Assembly (NCBI GenBank): GCA_902729315.2
Contig: LR746272.1
Coordinates: 12,786,327-12,850,326, forward strand
Reading direction: 5' to 3'
Origin: Spirodela intermedia
Lineage: Eukaryota > Streptophyta > Magnoliopsida > Alismatales > Araceae
Length of the DNA: 64,000 bases
In this document: positions 49,001 through 62,494 of the stretch, one piece after another
Position numbering within the stretch: position 1 is the stretch's first letter
Layout of the letters: each line of letters opens with the position of its first letter
The notes under the pieces: model-generated
What the model was told of the DNA's origin: nothing
The model's database searches: none
What the model saw: the letters and a program-made list of their open reading frames with translations, nothing else
Made by a program: the position numbers and the translations under genes

Positions 49001-49278
49001 TGGTTGTAGAATGTCCGAGGGGTAGATGATAGCACATCATCCTCTGTCTTCGAGACATCGGTCTTCAGGCCAGCTCGGGTTCCATTTATCTTGGGAGCAG
49101 CTTGAGCGTTTGCCTTGACTTGCATGGCACCAGAGGAAGACATGGACTTGGACTTGATACCCCGGGTATCCAACTTATCAGGCCCTCCGCCACCAAGGGG
49201 CGTCGAACCTTTGGCTGAAGCAGAAGAAGAGGAAGAAGGGGTTGGGAAGAAGGCAGCGGCGGCGGCAGCAGCAGCCAT
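46041..49278 (-). CDS. FATB: Acyl-ACP thioesterase FATB, chloroplast
   Basis: Releases mainly palmitate from acyl-ACP in plastids, setting the saturated fatty acid supply for export. Six exons (minus): 48766-49278, 48553-48686, 47839-47952, 47514-47685, 47315-47383 and 46041-46292, all in frame, give 417 residues, normal for the family. The N terminus starts [18 protein letters not shown], a plastid transit region. A hydrophobic segment (WSVLLAAITTIFLAAEKQW) precedes the double hot-dog core. Catalytic residues are visible: Asp318, Asn320 and His322 in DLDVNQHVNN, and Glu356-Cys357 in YRRECGRDS. Other family strings are FRQNFSIRSYEIGADR, MNHLQETALNHVK and MRRDW. The last exon ends in a short basic tail. 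A leader intron at 49335-49929 is likely (donor GAG|GTATGTG, acceptor TTCACAG). The coding region looks intact. Confidence 0.95.
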
Positions 49279-52200
49279 GATGTGAAAACAGAGAGCTCCA
49301 ACTAGACGACCGTTTCGGATATCAGATGCCGCGTCTGTGAAGAGACGGCAAAGTCTTCAGCCAGCGTTACACAATAATATGTGGATCTTTGAAACAAAAG
49401 ATACAAAATATATGTCACCCATCAGGACACAATCAAACAGATAAAATACATGAGATTAGAAGTTCCATGCTGAGCAACAAATTAAAAAAATAAACGAGAC
49501 AAAATATAGATTTCCAGCCACCAACATTACAGACAATTCGCGCGCAAAGAAAGACTAAGCCTTGAAAAAAATCGTAACCAAAAAACGAATGACAACGCGT
49601 CCCGACGAATACCACAAAAGAGGGATAGTAAAAATGACAAAAAAGTTAGATCTAAATCCGAAGGGAGAAGAACCCCCAAGCAAGGACGAGAATTTTAGAC
49701 ACTCGCGGCCTAGAAAACCGTAAAATTGGCTGCAATCCTGATAGTTTTTCAGACAAAATGATTCGATTCGGATCTAAATAAAATCAATCGAAATCATAAA
49801 AATCATTCGGACTCCCGGGTGCCAAATCATATGGGAACGGGGCATTGTGATCTGAAAGAAGAATGCCAGAACAGACGTAACACTGAGAACGAATACCAGG
49901 AAAAGAACAGACATAACGTGCTCACATACCTCCAGTGAAGGGCGACGAGACCTACCCACCAACTCAGTTCCACAGCACTCTAAATAGGCAGGAATTCCTC
50001 CCTCGTATTCCCCTCCTCCCTGCCCCGCGATCCACGAGGCGGAAGAAACCCTAGAAGCTACGATGGAGGCCGGAGAACAAAGAGGCTATCAGCTTATTTT
50101 TGGAAAGATGGCAAGGTGTGTCCCTCACACCGCTGTCACCTCGGATGTTTAAAGCCTGGCCGGCCACCCGCCCCAGCGGCCCGATTTCCAGACTTTAATG
50201 CCGATAATACCCTTTTCCCCGCCACCAGTCGACGGATTTGACTGCCGTCCACCGTTATCTTTCCGTTGAACATCACCAGAAGCTTATTTTTTTATTCTCT
50301 CATTCCGAGTAGGTAATCAACTTTTGAAATTCGGTTTTCTGTAAACCTGAATGGGGATGGGAAGGGGCCAAGTGCCCTACAACACTTCGATTTTTGTGGA
50401 CACGACACCTGTCCAAGTCCCCATCAGCTTCAGTCCGACTAGGCTGCTTTGTTTGACCGCAACTGCCACGTCAACCGCCCCGGCCGATCACGGTTCTTCT
50501 TTCTAATTTGGTGGGTTGTGGTGGGCAGCCGTTTTGCCCTGACTGCAAATAGCAGGTCAGTCCACTACGCCAAGGATGCCACGTCATTTGGGCCCTGATC
50601 TGATTTGGGGGTCACGTCGCACTTGCGCACATAACGAGGCTGGTTTTTCTCCTCCATCATATGATCCGCAAGCTATATGGGCCTTCGTGGGCCGACTACA
50701 TAGTAGTCTCAATATCCTCCAAATGGGTTTATCGTAGGCTCCCCGCGATTAATGGGCTGACCACATGCGTTCCTTCTGCCCCTCGCGTTCCACGAGGTCC
50801 CATCGGAGTCGAGTATTCCCTCATTTTTTTTAATAAATTCCTTGCCAGGAGAAATTTCCACGTGGCGGAGCCAACTTCCCTTCCTAGGCATATTTCGGAC
50901 CTACGACAGTTTGTTGGAAGTCGCCAGGAGACTATCAATGCACATACGGGCGAAAGGGAAAGGACAGAATTACGCTCAAAGAGAGACGTCGATAATCCGG
51001 AATGCCTTACTGTCTGCTGAGGGTGTTTAGGGTAGTTTGGATGGGTGGCCCACCCCTGTGGTGTCCCCGTAGTCGTGTTTCTATATTTTCGCGGAAAAAA
51101 CGATTCGGAGATCACGAGCCATCCGATCAAGATCACGAACCAATCCGGCTGGTGGGTCCAGGGTGAGGTTTGAGACCTTGCAATCAGACGGCTAGGAAGC
51201 GCGGTACCTCGTTATTAAGCCCATCACAATCGTGATCGAAAGAGATTTCGGTGGACTTTTTCGTTCGACCTTACGTGCTCTCGGCGAGCGAGTCGCGCGA
51301 TTGACTCACTGGGTGAACTCGTCAAGTTGAAAGGTAAGTGCCGTAATATCTTCGGAATTAAAAAAAAATTCTCTCTCTCTCTCTCTCTCTCCCTCTCTCT
51401 CTCGCTATCTTTCGATGTGGAGATGGCTGTGGGAAGGGAAGGGGGGAGGAGAAAGCTGACAAGAGGAAATCGGGAAATTGGTAGGCGAAACGATCGTTGG
51501 AGCTGTGCGCCCCGTCGGATGCCGCTTGTCTTCCGCTAACTGGAATTGTTCGGGAAATCTGGTGAGAGTTTTTCATCTGTTTCGTCCTCTTACTTGTCGT
51601 GTTCGAAGTCATCGAAGGCAGCGCATCCCACCTTTGACCCTAGGGTTCCCTCATCCGCCATCTGTGCGTTGTTTCGATGACTTTTTTCGTCTCTACGGGT
51701 GCTAGGGTTCGAAGTTTACACCGTTGGGCGTCCGCTGCAGGTTTCTGCTTAGCGTTTTTTGACTCTTGCCGTGGAATCTCTATTCTTGATCTAGGATCCT
51801 TACGCTTTTTCTGCGGGATTCCATTAGCTGGGATGGCAGTGTTTACTTGGAGCTGTGAATTTGGTCTCGAATCTTGCCATGTATTTTTGCTGTCTAATTT
51901 TCTGTTCAGCCCCCTTTTTCGTCTTTTTTTTCTTTGAGATCAAAGCACGTTGGAGAAAGATAGTGAAGTGTTTCTTTATTTTTGGCGTTTCCATATTCCT
52001 TAATTCCACAGTTTTGCGTCATTTTTAGCCGAATATTGGTCCATGCTTTCTAGATATGCAACCTGCAATTTTCTTCTGCATATGACGCTGAAAATATTTT
52101 TTGGCTATCAACTTTTGGCGGAAACGTATTATGAGATATGCTTTTTTCGTACACTTTGCAATTTATAAATGCTCACTAGATGGAAGAATGCAATTTTGTT

Positions 52201-53171
52201 TTTTAGAATTAAGCAAACCGATATCTGGATTCTTTGATGGCTCTTTTGTAGTGCGTTCATTGAACTTAATCTTAATTATGAAGAAAAAAATAACCATTTT
52301 AATTAATTAAATTTCTTTCAGGAAGAAGAAAAAAAAGTTCATCTCGGGTTGCTCCCTAATATTCTGCTAATTTGAATTTTTATTTCAGTTGAGATAGATA
52401 TATTGTGTCATCTGTGTCCTATGATACGTTTCTCGCCAGAAAAGAAAATACAAATTTGTTTTTATTTAGTTGTCTTACTTGCCTCGCTTTAAATTTTACC
52501 GTGTGAATAATGGCCTTTTGGATGATGGTATAAAACTGGGTGTAGATGAAAATATTCGCTAATTTCGTAATTAGTTTATTTGGGAGACTTAGCTTTAGAA
52601 CTAGATTTCCTATTAGTTTATTAGTTTAGGCTTAGATTCGGTAGGACACCTGTCACGTTTGATGCTATCAGAAGTCTCTGAAATGCATACACATATGCTA
52701 TGTGATATTGAACCCACCCCGCAATATCATCGTCACTATTAGCTGGATGAAGTTAAGATGCTACAATATCCTCTCGAAAACGGGCTTATTGAATTCCGGA
52801 GTCAACATTCACCTACAAGTAACCGTGACAATATAAGCCACAGTTTTTCTTAGAAACTATTTCGTTTCATTTCAGTTTATTATGTTGCTAACATGCGTTT
52901 TTTCCTTTGGACATGGAAGACTGTATTTCTCCTCTTCTGTCTGAATTTTGGAAGTTTCTCAGTCTTTAAGCGGTTACTGTGAACAAAATTTGTTGACATC
53001 ATGGTTTGGATGTGAATGCACTTTTTAAGATTTGAGGAATACGTGAGCACTTCATTCTAAGTAAAGATCGGCCTTCTTTTCTTTTTTGGGAACAGAAGGA
53101 AGGCTTTGGCAAGGTGTTAATCAACTGTTCGTCTATGCTTCTTTCCATGCTATTGTTGCTGGTGGATTTTG
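49279..53171. other. Divergent region: FATB promoter/leader and RING ligase promoter/leader
   Basis: 49279-49980 is the probable FATB leader with an intron at 49335-49929. 50000-51350 has no gene and should contain both promoters. A (CT)n tract lies at 51370-51404. CTG|GTGAGAG at 51561/51562 and GGGAACAG at 53095 would frame a 1.5 kb leader intron for the RING ligase gene. These leader introns are inferred from splice motifs only. Confidence 0.5.
51370..51404 (+). repeat. (CT)n microsatellite in probable RING ligase leader
   Basis: CT dinucleotide run with one CCC interruption, on the coding strand. Confidence 0.93.
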
Positions 53172-56100
53172 ATGGCTGTTCCCTTAGTGGAGCAACAAAG
53201 TGAAGCCTCAACAGATAGACATCCTTTGCTAATGGAGGATCAAGCAAACCGTGGTGTACGTGAACATGCTATTGATATCACCAGTGGCAGTTTTCCTTCC
53301 TCTTCAATCTCTCATGAAGATGATCCCAGCGACTCAGATGGATTAAATCATGAAGATAGACTTTCAACGAACACTCGCATTCCTGGTTTTCAATCTTCTT
53401 CTTCATCATCATCATCCACTGTGTCTAACCCTAGAAATGCTGCTTTTAATCGGAGAGGTGATAGTTATGGCCGGCGTCACAGAAGTCCATTGAATTCTGG
53501 CTTGTGGATTTCTGTGGAACTTGTGGTCAATATGAGCCAAATAATTGCAGCTGTTATTGTTTTGTCATTGTCAACAAATGAGCATCCAAAGGCTCCGTTG
53601 TTTGAGTGGGTTATAGGCTATACAGTTGGCTGCGTTGCCACCCTTCCCCATCTGTACTGGCGCTACATGCACCGTAACAGTCAGGGAACCGACCAAGATG
53701 TGACGCATACACGTCAAGATTCCTCTCAGAACAACCCCAGTGAACAGGCTCCATATGCTGCTGTTTCAGTCATTCAAATCCCAGAAGCTGAAGCACGGAG
53801 TGCAGGTGGAAATTCAAGCAATGGACAAAATTCCATTACTGCAAATCCTAGGTATTTTATTGGTGCAGTTATATGGTCGATCAAATTAGGTTTCATTGAC
53901 TTTGAAGCAAAGCAATCTTGTGTTTTATTTTACTGTTTTATGAGTAATTCGTGTTATGCATTTGTTCCAATCTGATTCGATGTTTGAAAATTGACTTGAT
54001 ATTACCTAGAAGAGATGAAAGGGAAGTTATGTTGTACTACTGATGATTTCTCTTCTTACATGCTGAAAGGTGAAATTTTGATTTCTAAGATAAATACAAG
54101 GATTTCCACTGATTCTTCATCCAAGATGAAAGCACGCAACCTTTATTTTTATCTGTTGTGATCTTCTGTCAAAACTGTCAAAATCGCAGAAATGATATAA
54201 CGGCTGTAGAATTCTTGAGTATGATTCAACTATCCTGGACAAATGGAGCTTAATAAGTCACATAAAAAATCCTGGTTTGGTTAAACTTTGTACAGTCAAA
54301 CATTTTTAAAGTTATTATAGAAATTAAGATTCTTTTGCATTTTCCCTTAGCTGAGTACTGTTTCGTCATTATCTACATTTCCTTGATATCTTCCATGCCA
54401 TCATTTTTGCTACACCCACAACTTGCTGCAAAAATTTGGATGTGCCTTTGGTCAATCTGCTTGCTTATTACCACATCTGCAAAGCAAAAGCGCTATATTA
54501 TATGCCCTTCAAGTGCTACCATCTAATTGGTAACTGGAAAAAAATACCATTTTCAAAGTAGTGCTAACATTTAGAATTTAGTAAAAAAATATGGGTTTTA
54601 ACATACCCATTGAAGTTGAGCAGACACTATGTAATGTGGTAATTAATATGATCCATTCTAGGCCTTATCAACGTTGAACTTCGTTTGTTGTTTTGATAAA
54701 AGATCTTTTGTAAATTCATCTGTATTGCATTTTTTTTAGAAAAAAATAATGACTTATAAAATACTTGCATCCCTACTTAACGTTCAAATTGTCAGTCAAA
54801 CTCGTAATGTCATTTTTTTTTTGTTGATGATTGTTTTCCAAACAGTTTTGAAAAGAACACGAAAATATTAAGATCGCAGACCTCGTCTTTCATTTTGGTT
54901 CAAATCCGTAACCTTTTTTAAAGTGGTTTTAGGCATCTAATTGCTTGTACTTCTAGAAATTTATGTACAATGTTATACACAGCAGAACGTAAACTTCCAA
55001 TCATTACTTAGGATACGCAGAATGGAACATCAAACATGAGGACTGGAACAGCTGAATAATCATGGATGATACGAGTAGATATTTTCTTGCCCCTATCTTG
55101 TTTGGGCCATTATGTCCTTGAGATGCCAAAAGATGTAAAGTAATTTAAAGGGAAAATTTCATTTTGCTAAAACTAAAGCATTCGGCCATTATGGTTCTCC
55201 TTGGTCATAAGATTGTGCTATCAGAAAAGTTTTCATTGTGAGAAAATTTCGATGTTTTCTGGAAAATATTTCATTTGATGTTTTTTGTGTTTCAAACTGA
55301 TATTGCTCTCAAATAGCATTTTGATGTTTCTGCTTTTAAACTCTTATAGGTTTCAAATGCAAATAAGTATGACGTCATCCTATAATGATTTACTTGAAGC
55401 CATGTTTAAAATAACTTGAGTTAATTCTCTATTTGGATTTCGTAGCTGCAGTTTCTACGTGCTAATGTTGATAACAAATAGTTCATTTTTGGTTTTAGAT
55501 GCCAATAAAGAGATTTTTAGACCTGAAAGATTGAGAATATAAAAGATGTTGTCGTTATTAGCTTTTCAACCTTTTAGAAGACTTTTTTTATAAAAAAAAT
55601 CTAAAGGAGGTTCAACCTTTTTTGTGTATACTCGGAGTCTGGTTCCTCCTATCGCAATGAGTTTATCAGTCATAATATTCTTGATTGGATTCAATCAGGT
55701 TCTCTCTGCCATTTAAATGTTGCTGCCAAAATTGCTTTTAGAAGGGTGAAGATTGAATTTTTAATGATTTACAGTATTATTATTATATACTCTGAAACTA
55801 TCACCCAGTATTGAGATATTTGTCTTTCTTGAGCACCTGAATGACATACTCGATTGATTCAAGTTGTCATAGTGGCATCCAATGCAAAAATTATGTAGTA
55901 TGCTAGAATTGACCAGGATCTAAGAGTAATCAAACGTCAGTTGACTTCTTTGTCGAATTTTATAACTTGGAAACCTTTCTTCTAGTCTTCCATCGGGTCG
56001 ACTGACATAGACTGGTCAGATTTGCATTAGAATTATATTTTTCACCGACCATTTATTCTTGTATGTTGAGATAGAATTTATGCTTCTAGCAGCATCTGTC

Positions 56101-57197
56101 CTTTCCTGTTTAATGGATGTATAAGTTCATTTCAATAAGCAGTCTTCAGTGGAAGCGTATTTATGCCAATTACCAGACTGATGAAAGAATGTACAGATCA
56201 GAATTTTTTCACCAAGTATTGAACATTACTCCTTTACACATGTGCTGCAAGCGAATTAGTCATTCGTCTGAGTGTCTTTTTTATTTTATGAGGGGTCGAC
56301 ATTTAGGACTGTTTACTGGATCAAGTGAGAACGTTTCTTATGAGAGGTAATTATGTACTCGACAGGTTCATTGCGTTAGTCGACCATTTCAAGATGGCCT
56401 TGGACTGCTTCTTTGCAGTATGGTTTGTAGTTGGCAATGTATGGATCTTTGGTGGGCACTCATCAGCCTCGGATTCTCCCAACTTGTACAGGTATAATAT
56501 GGTTCGCAATTTTTCATGGCTTTCTCAGATCCACCCATCTTAATTTTTCTTCTCTTGGCTGTCAGATTGTGTATAGTGTTCCTCACCTTCAGCTGCATCG
56601 GTTATGCGATGCCCTTTATTCTTTGTGCAACAATCTGCTGCTGCTTACCATGTATCATCTCCATTTTGGGCTTGAGAGAGGATATGGTCCAGAATAGGGG
56701 GGCTACGCCAGAGTTACTCAATACCCTACCGACTTACAAATTCAAGTCAAAAGCTGATAGGAGCAGGGATGACAGTGAAACCAACTCTGAGGGTGGGATA
56801 GTAGCTGTGGGTACTGATAAAGAGCGTACGATCTCTGCCGAAGATGCTGTAAGTTTGTTTCAATTTTTTCTGTCTATTTTTAGTAATTTATTTCCCTATG
56901 CCCTTTTTCTTGATGCTGCGAGAAAGAAAGACGATGCTTGTGCTCTCCACTATCTCAGAGGAATGGATAGGATGCTGGCTTTTTGGGGCATAATTTACGT
57001 TATTAGCGATGAGAGATCGCAAACTTTGGTGAAGAACGCCACTCTGGAGGTTAAAATTTGATTTATTCGGACGCCCTGGGCCAATTGAATTATAATTTCG
57101 CTCTGTGAGTTGGGGAAAAAGAGAAGCTGATCCTCACATGCCCATGGGCAACGTCTGAAGCATAAGTATCCTAGGATGTTAGATGATAAGTTGAGAG

Positions 57198-57265
<68 letters not shown>

Positions 57266-57669
57266 TGGAAATTGTGGAGATTTCCAAGGAAACAGGATGG
57301 CTGCCATTTGAGTTGAGAGGCTAGTGATTGAGAGACAATAGGGCCTCCTAGAGATACTTCAGTGTCTTGGAATCCAGATTTCTTCTATGGCTGATCCTTT
57401 GTCGTGGTTTGACATCCCTCCTTTTATGATCTACACTCTGCATCAGATTGATCTCATCCTTGACGGTTGTCTTGCAGGTGTGCTGCATCTGCCTAGCCAA
57501 GTACGCAAACGAGGACGAGCTGCGGGAGCTCACGTGCGGGCACTTCTTCCACATGGCGTGCGTGGACAAGTGGCTCAAGATAAACGCTCTGTGCCCCCTC
57601 TGCAAAACCGAGGTGGGGGAGCCCGCGGGCCTGTCCTCCGGCGGCAGCTCCACCCACCGGCACGCCTAG
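53172..57669 (+). CDS. Membrane-anchored RING-H2 E3 ubiquitin ligase (At1g12760/At1g63170-like)
   Basis: Ubiquitin ligase fixed in an internal membrane; substrates are unknown. Four exons: 53172-53851, 56366-56491, 56566-56848 and 57478-57669, in frame, give 426 residues. The N-terminal 115 or so residues are Ser-rich and disordered. About four membrane segments follow: LWISVELVVNMSQIIAAVIV, FEWVIGYTVGCVATLPHLYW, LDCFFAVWFVVGNVWIFGG, and a Cys-rich hydrophobic stretch (CIVFLTFSCIGYAMPF and beyond). The C-terminal RING-H2 is complete: C365, C368, C383, H385, H388, C391, C402 and C405. The first intron inside the coding part is 2.5 kb. The last has a (CT)15(CA)16 microsatellite. The ATG at 53172 is used; the codon before it in frame is TTG. 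The C-terminal tail after the RING is short and ends HRHA. The gene converges on the GARP pseudogene. Confidence 0.92.
57201..57262 (+). repeat. (CT)15(CA)16 compound microsatellite
   Basis: Fifteen CT units directly followed by sixteen CA units, in the last intron of the RING ligase gene. Confidence 0.97.
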
Positions 57670-58303
57670 AGGTGTTCCTCTGCTGCCGTGGTGGTTGGGG
57701 AAATACGTCGAACAGGTCCCCGGCGTATGTATCGACCACCAGAGATTGACGGATTGGCTCCGCGTTTTCTTCGATCGCCCCGCCGCCGCCCCTCCCTTTT
57801 GTACAAAGACGACGAGGAGCCCATGTTTCAAAGGAAGAAGAAGAGACGGTGGGAGGGAGGAAGGAAGGAATGAATGTCTGTATCTAGCTAGGTTTCGTTC
57901 AGAGTTTGCCCAGAAATAAGCCAAGGTGGGGAGGGAGGTTGGAAGGTCGGGCGTGTACAGAATTCACCGGGGGGATTTCCTCGCCCTTCCTCTCCCTATT
58001 GGGACCATCCAGCCAAGACGGCTCGTAGAGCTGCACCTGTTGAATGCCCGAAGGAAGGGTTTTTTTGGGGGGGGTGACGGGGTGTTGGATTTAAGTCCCT
58101 AATAGAACATCATTTTCATGTTATCCGATGAGTTTACCAAAAATCATCACGAAACCTTAGCGTCGACTCAGCCTACCCCTTAATGAAGGGTGTCACTTTG
58201 TTGGGTGGTCTTATTAGAGCCACAACGTGTGACGTCCAGCAGCGTGTCTATAACTAAAATCTAGTATTAGTTATGTAATAACATGGGAAAATCCAATTCC
58301 CGT
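57670..58303. other. Convergent intergenic region between RING ligase and GARP pseudogene
   Basis: 634 bp with no gene. It should contain the RING ligase 3' UTR. The open frame on the minus strand across 57493-57924 is a shadow of the last RING exon. Confidence 0.6.
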
Positions 58304-58786
58304 CTAGAACATGAGAGCGACGTTATTACTATGATTGCTGAGCTCCGCGTCCTCCCTCACGGGAAACAGTGCCTTCTCATTCACACTCATCCAGGTGGAG
58401 CTCTCCGTGATACGCCAGTTGTACTCTTCGCTCTCCGGGCGTCTCGCGTGTAGCCGGTACTTCTGGCGGTATCAATTCAGAGGAAGCAGACCAAATCTAC
58501 GTAAAGCATCAATGGAACCTTACGTTCAATCACGAGGAGATTATTAATAAACCTCGGTTTCTACTATTATCTATGTTTGCAGGTTATTAGTAGAGTACTA
58601 TATTTTACAAAATAATTGAGAACATAAGACATCCGATCGAGCTTGTTCGTGTTGGTACCTGAAGATGGCTCTCGACTTCATCATTCGTCAGCCCATCAAC
58701 CTTCATCATTTCCCTAATTTGCTTAGGAGTAGCCACTGTTTCCACAAATTGGGTGGACGAAGTAGAAGAGTATTAGCTGCCGATGG

Positions 58787-58791
58787 GTCTC
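58787..58791. repeat. Candidate 5-bp target-site duplication, left copy
   Basis: GTCTC directly before the TGATGAG start of the element; compare GTCCC at 62983-62987 (4 of 5 match). Confidence 0.5.
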
Positions 58792-58829
58792 TGATGAGAT
58801 ACTCTCATCAACACCACTCCCGAGTCGAC
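58792..58829 (+). repeat. Remnant of 5' LTR (38 bp)
   Basis: Identical to the first 38 bp of the 3' LTR. The run begins with an inverted repeat, TGATGAGA-TAC-TCTCATCA. Confidence 0.85.
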
Positions 58830-61800
58830 AGTGACGACATCGAGCCGGGCGACTGGCCTACAGCCCCCGCAGCTCTTTTCCGCCCCAGAGAGACCACTGA
58901 ACCATGGCATGGCGAGCGTCGACAAGAACTGCCCTTATTCAGCGGCCAGGATGCGAAGGGATGGGTTTTTCAGGCTGAACTCATCTTCTCCATCTACCAG
59001 GTTTCCCCCGCGGCCAAGCTCTGCACGATAGGGGTCCACCTTGACGGACCAGCCTTACATTGGTTCCACCTCACCTATCGTCGAGCCCCATTCTGGGATT
59101 GGGACGACTTCAAAAATCGCCTCCTCGGGCGTTTCAGCCCCAACAACTCTAGATCCCTACGGCAACGGCTCCTCAAAATTACTCAAGAGAGCTCAGTTTT
59201 AGAATACTGGGACCATTTCGAACTCATGGCATCAGTGGTCGACGATCTGCCTAACGATCAGCGAGCCACTATTGGAGGATGCCTTCTTCAACGGGTTAAA
59301 GAGCGAGCTGCAACAGGAGGTCAGTTTCGTTGGGCCTGTCAGACTTGATGCCCTGATGACCCTCGCTCAGAAGGCGAAAAACAAAATTTCTGAGAATTTC
59401 CGAACTGCCGAGGTGCCGCGCTCCCGAACATTTGGGCCAACTAAGGAGGTCGTAGATCCTTTTTCACTTCGCCGAAGAGCATCAACCGAACCGGTCACTC
59501 AAGAGGCAAGCCTGAACCCTCCATTCACTGTGGGCAAACGGAAGATCCGTTTGACTACAGCCGAATACGAGACAGGACGCGCAAACGGGTTGTGTTTCAC
59601 CTGTAATGAACCTTATGCCCCGGGCCACCACTGCCGCTCTGCGCCGAAGGTCCTGTTGGTCCACAATGAACCAGAAAAGGGGGAAACCCAAACATCCCTA
59701 GAATGGCCACTACTGCAGGCAGGACTGTCCACCATGGATGTAGATATCAATGCGATAGATGAGGAAGTTTCAGTTGGTACATTCAAGATGCAAGGGACCA
59801 TCTGGCAGCAGCCAGTCTCCATCTTTGTTGACACTGGTGAGTCTCATAATTTTCTTGCCCTTAAAGACCGGTCCAATCATCGTAACCCCATTCCGGGTTA
59901 CCACTAGATCGGAAGAAAGGGTGGCCGGCAACGACATCTTCTACAACCTTGCTATAGAAGCTCGTCGACAATGGGAATCATAAATCGGTTGAAAATTGTC
60001 ACCTTATTCAGTGTGCATAGTGCGTAGTGCACACCTCTTCTCCAAACTAGATCTCCGCTCGAGATACCACCAAATCCGAATGCGGCTGGAATACATTCCC
60101 AAGACGGCATTCTGCACGCACGAGGGACACTATGAGTTCATCGTCATGCCCTTCGGCCTGAAGAACGCTCCGACAACGTTCCAATAACTCATGAATCAAG
60201 TCTTCAAACTCTTCCTTCAACGCTTTGTTTTAGTCTTCTTCGACGACATATTGGTGTATAGCACGACAGAGGAGGAGCACTGTCATCACTTGCGGTTAGT
60301 CTTTGCAAAACTCGCTGCTAATGACCTGTAGGTCAACCTCAAGAAATGCATCTTCGGCGAAGAACGCATCATGTCTTTAGGGCACATCATCTCCACTGAC
60401 GGGGTGACTATGGATGTAGAGAAGATCACAGTAGTCACCAGCTGGCCATCTCCAATGACCCTTAGAGAACTTTGGGGATTCTTGGGTCTCACCGGCTATT
60501 ACCACCGATTCATCATAGGATATGGGAACCTGACATGGCCGTTGACGCAGCAGCTGAAATGCGACGCGTTTCATTGGAGCTCCGACGCAGAGGCCGCATT
60601 CCAACAACTCAAGGAGTAACTGATCTCCGCCCCAGTTCTCGCCCTCCTGGACTTCTCTTTACCTTTCGAAGTCGAGGTAGATGCTTCCGGCCATGGCCTT
60701 GGGGCCGTATTGATGCAATAGAGGCGGCTAGTGGCTTTCTACAACAAGGGACTGACCATTTCAAAGCGTCTCCGATTTGTCTACGAGCGCGAGCTGATGG
60801 CCATCGTACTCGCGGTCCTTAAATGGCAGAATTATCTTTTGGTGCGGCAATTCATGATCTACACCGATGAACGCGCACTTAAGTTCTTACAAGACCAAAG
60901 GCAGGTAACAACGAAATACCAATGATGTCTTAATAAATTCACGGGCTTTGATTTTCAGATCTCTTATAAGGCGGGGTCAATCAACAAGGCCGCAGATGCA
61001 CTGTCTCGGCGCCCCAATGACCCAGAGCTCTTTGCATTAGTCTCCACAATGATGGCACTCGACTTTGACCAGATCCAACGAGAATATGAGCACGACGATT
61101 GGACTAGCTCCATCATCATTGACCTCCAAGCATACACTACCAAATGGCCCAAATACAAGCTACAACGAGGCGTCTTGCTCCAAAATGGCCATCTAGTACT
61201 AGCTCACGTATCTTCTCTGATCCCAAACCCATCTACGAGTTTCACGACTCAATGACTGGAGACCACTCGGGATTCCTTCAGACCTACAAACAGGTCTTGC
61301 AAAATGCCTACTGGCCAGGCGTCAAAGCCTGCGTCAAGGCATACGTGGGTTAATGCTGTATACGTCAACATAGCAAGGCAGAAAATCTATGTCCTGCTGG
61401 CTTACTCCAGCCCCTTCCCATTCCGGAAAAGATCTGGGAGGAGCTCTCGATGGACTTCATCGAAGGCTCACCACTCGCTAGTGGATTCAACACCATCATA
61501 GTAGTGGTCGACCACCAGAGTAAGTACCCCCACTTCTCCGTCTTGAAGCATCCCTTCACTGGTGCAGATGTTGCCCAGATCTTTGTCTGAGACATGGTCA
61601 AGCTCTACGAATACCGAATACACTTTTATCAGATCACGACTAGATCTTCCTCAGATGCTTTTGTCAGGAGCTTTTTCAGATTCAGGGTACCATGCTACAC
61701 CGCACCAGCACTCACCATCCGCAGACTGACGGCCAAACGGAAGTAGTCAATCGTGGTCTCAAAACCTACCTACGATGCGTCGCAGGAGATCACCCACGGT

Positions 61801-62480
61801 AGTGGACCAAATGGTTATGTGGGCGGAGTTGTGGTACAACACCACCTTCAACTCCTCCACGAGGACCACACCATTCCAAGCCATGTATAGCCGAGACCCC
61901 CGACCCTCATCCGCTATGAAGAAGCTTCAGCATCCACAGAGGGAGTGGATCAGTTGTTTCGTGAGCGAGACGCGTGTCTCCACCAACCAAAGGAACATCT
62001 CCAGAAGGCTCACCTCAAAATGAAGCAATAGGCTGATAGGAAGCGCCGCAACATGGACTTCGGCCCGAGCGATTGGGTCTTCCTCTGCCTCCGCCCATAC
62101 CACCTCAAGTCACTCGCATGGTGACCCTTTGAGAAGTTAACGGTATGGAATTTCGGACCCTTCTGTATACTGAACCGTATTAGTGTTGTGCCCTACCGCC
62201 TCAAGCTACCCCCAGAGTCTCACATACATCCCGTCTTTCATATCTCACGGCTCAAACTAGCTAAGGGCGACTAGCACATACAGCCGCAACCTCTCTTACT
62301 CAACAACGGGAACCAGTGGAAGGTCAATCCAAAGAAGGTCACTGCGACACGTCACACACCCCAAAGACCCAAGGTACTGGTAAAATGGCGTGACCTTCCT
62401 ACAACGGAGTCAACCTGGGAATCAGCAAAAGCATCCTCCACGCTTTTCCAAAGTTTCCCCTTGTGGACAAGGTGAAGCTT
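58830..62480 (+). pseudogene. Broken gag-pol of the Ty3/gypsy element
   Basis: Non-functional polyprotein remnants in several frames. Gag is recognisable from 58830, with a frame change near 59270. A zinc knuckle (CFTCNEPYAPGHHC) is near 59597-59638. The protease site reads VDTGES near 59830 where the family usually has VDTGSS. A stop follows near 59905. The region that should link protease to reverse transcriptase is missing around 59930-60020. Reverse transcriptase pieces ([35 protein letters not shown]), RNase H (VDASGHGLGAVL), integrase (WEELSMDFIEG, HPQTDGQTEVVN) and a C-terminal chromodomain-like end (VLVKWRDLP) are broken by many stops and shifts. Several stops sit where Gln is expected, as if CAG/CAA had become TAG/TAA. 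Confidence 0.88.
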
Positions 62481-62494
62481 TTAGGGGGGAGTAT

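Noticed and set aside
58665-59348. Plus-strand open frame of 227 codons starting [10 protein letters not shown] and running into gag
   Set aside because: Its first part (58665-58791) lies outside the retroelement and is the antisense of the GARP exon at 58659-58735. The fusion to gag is accidental.
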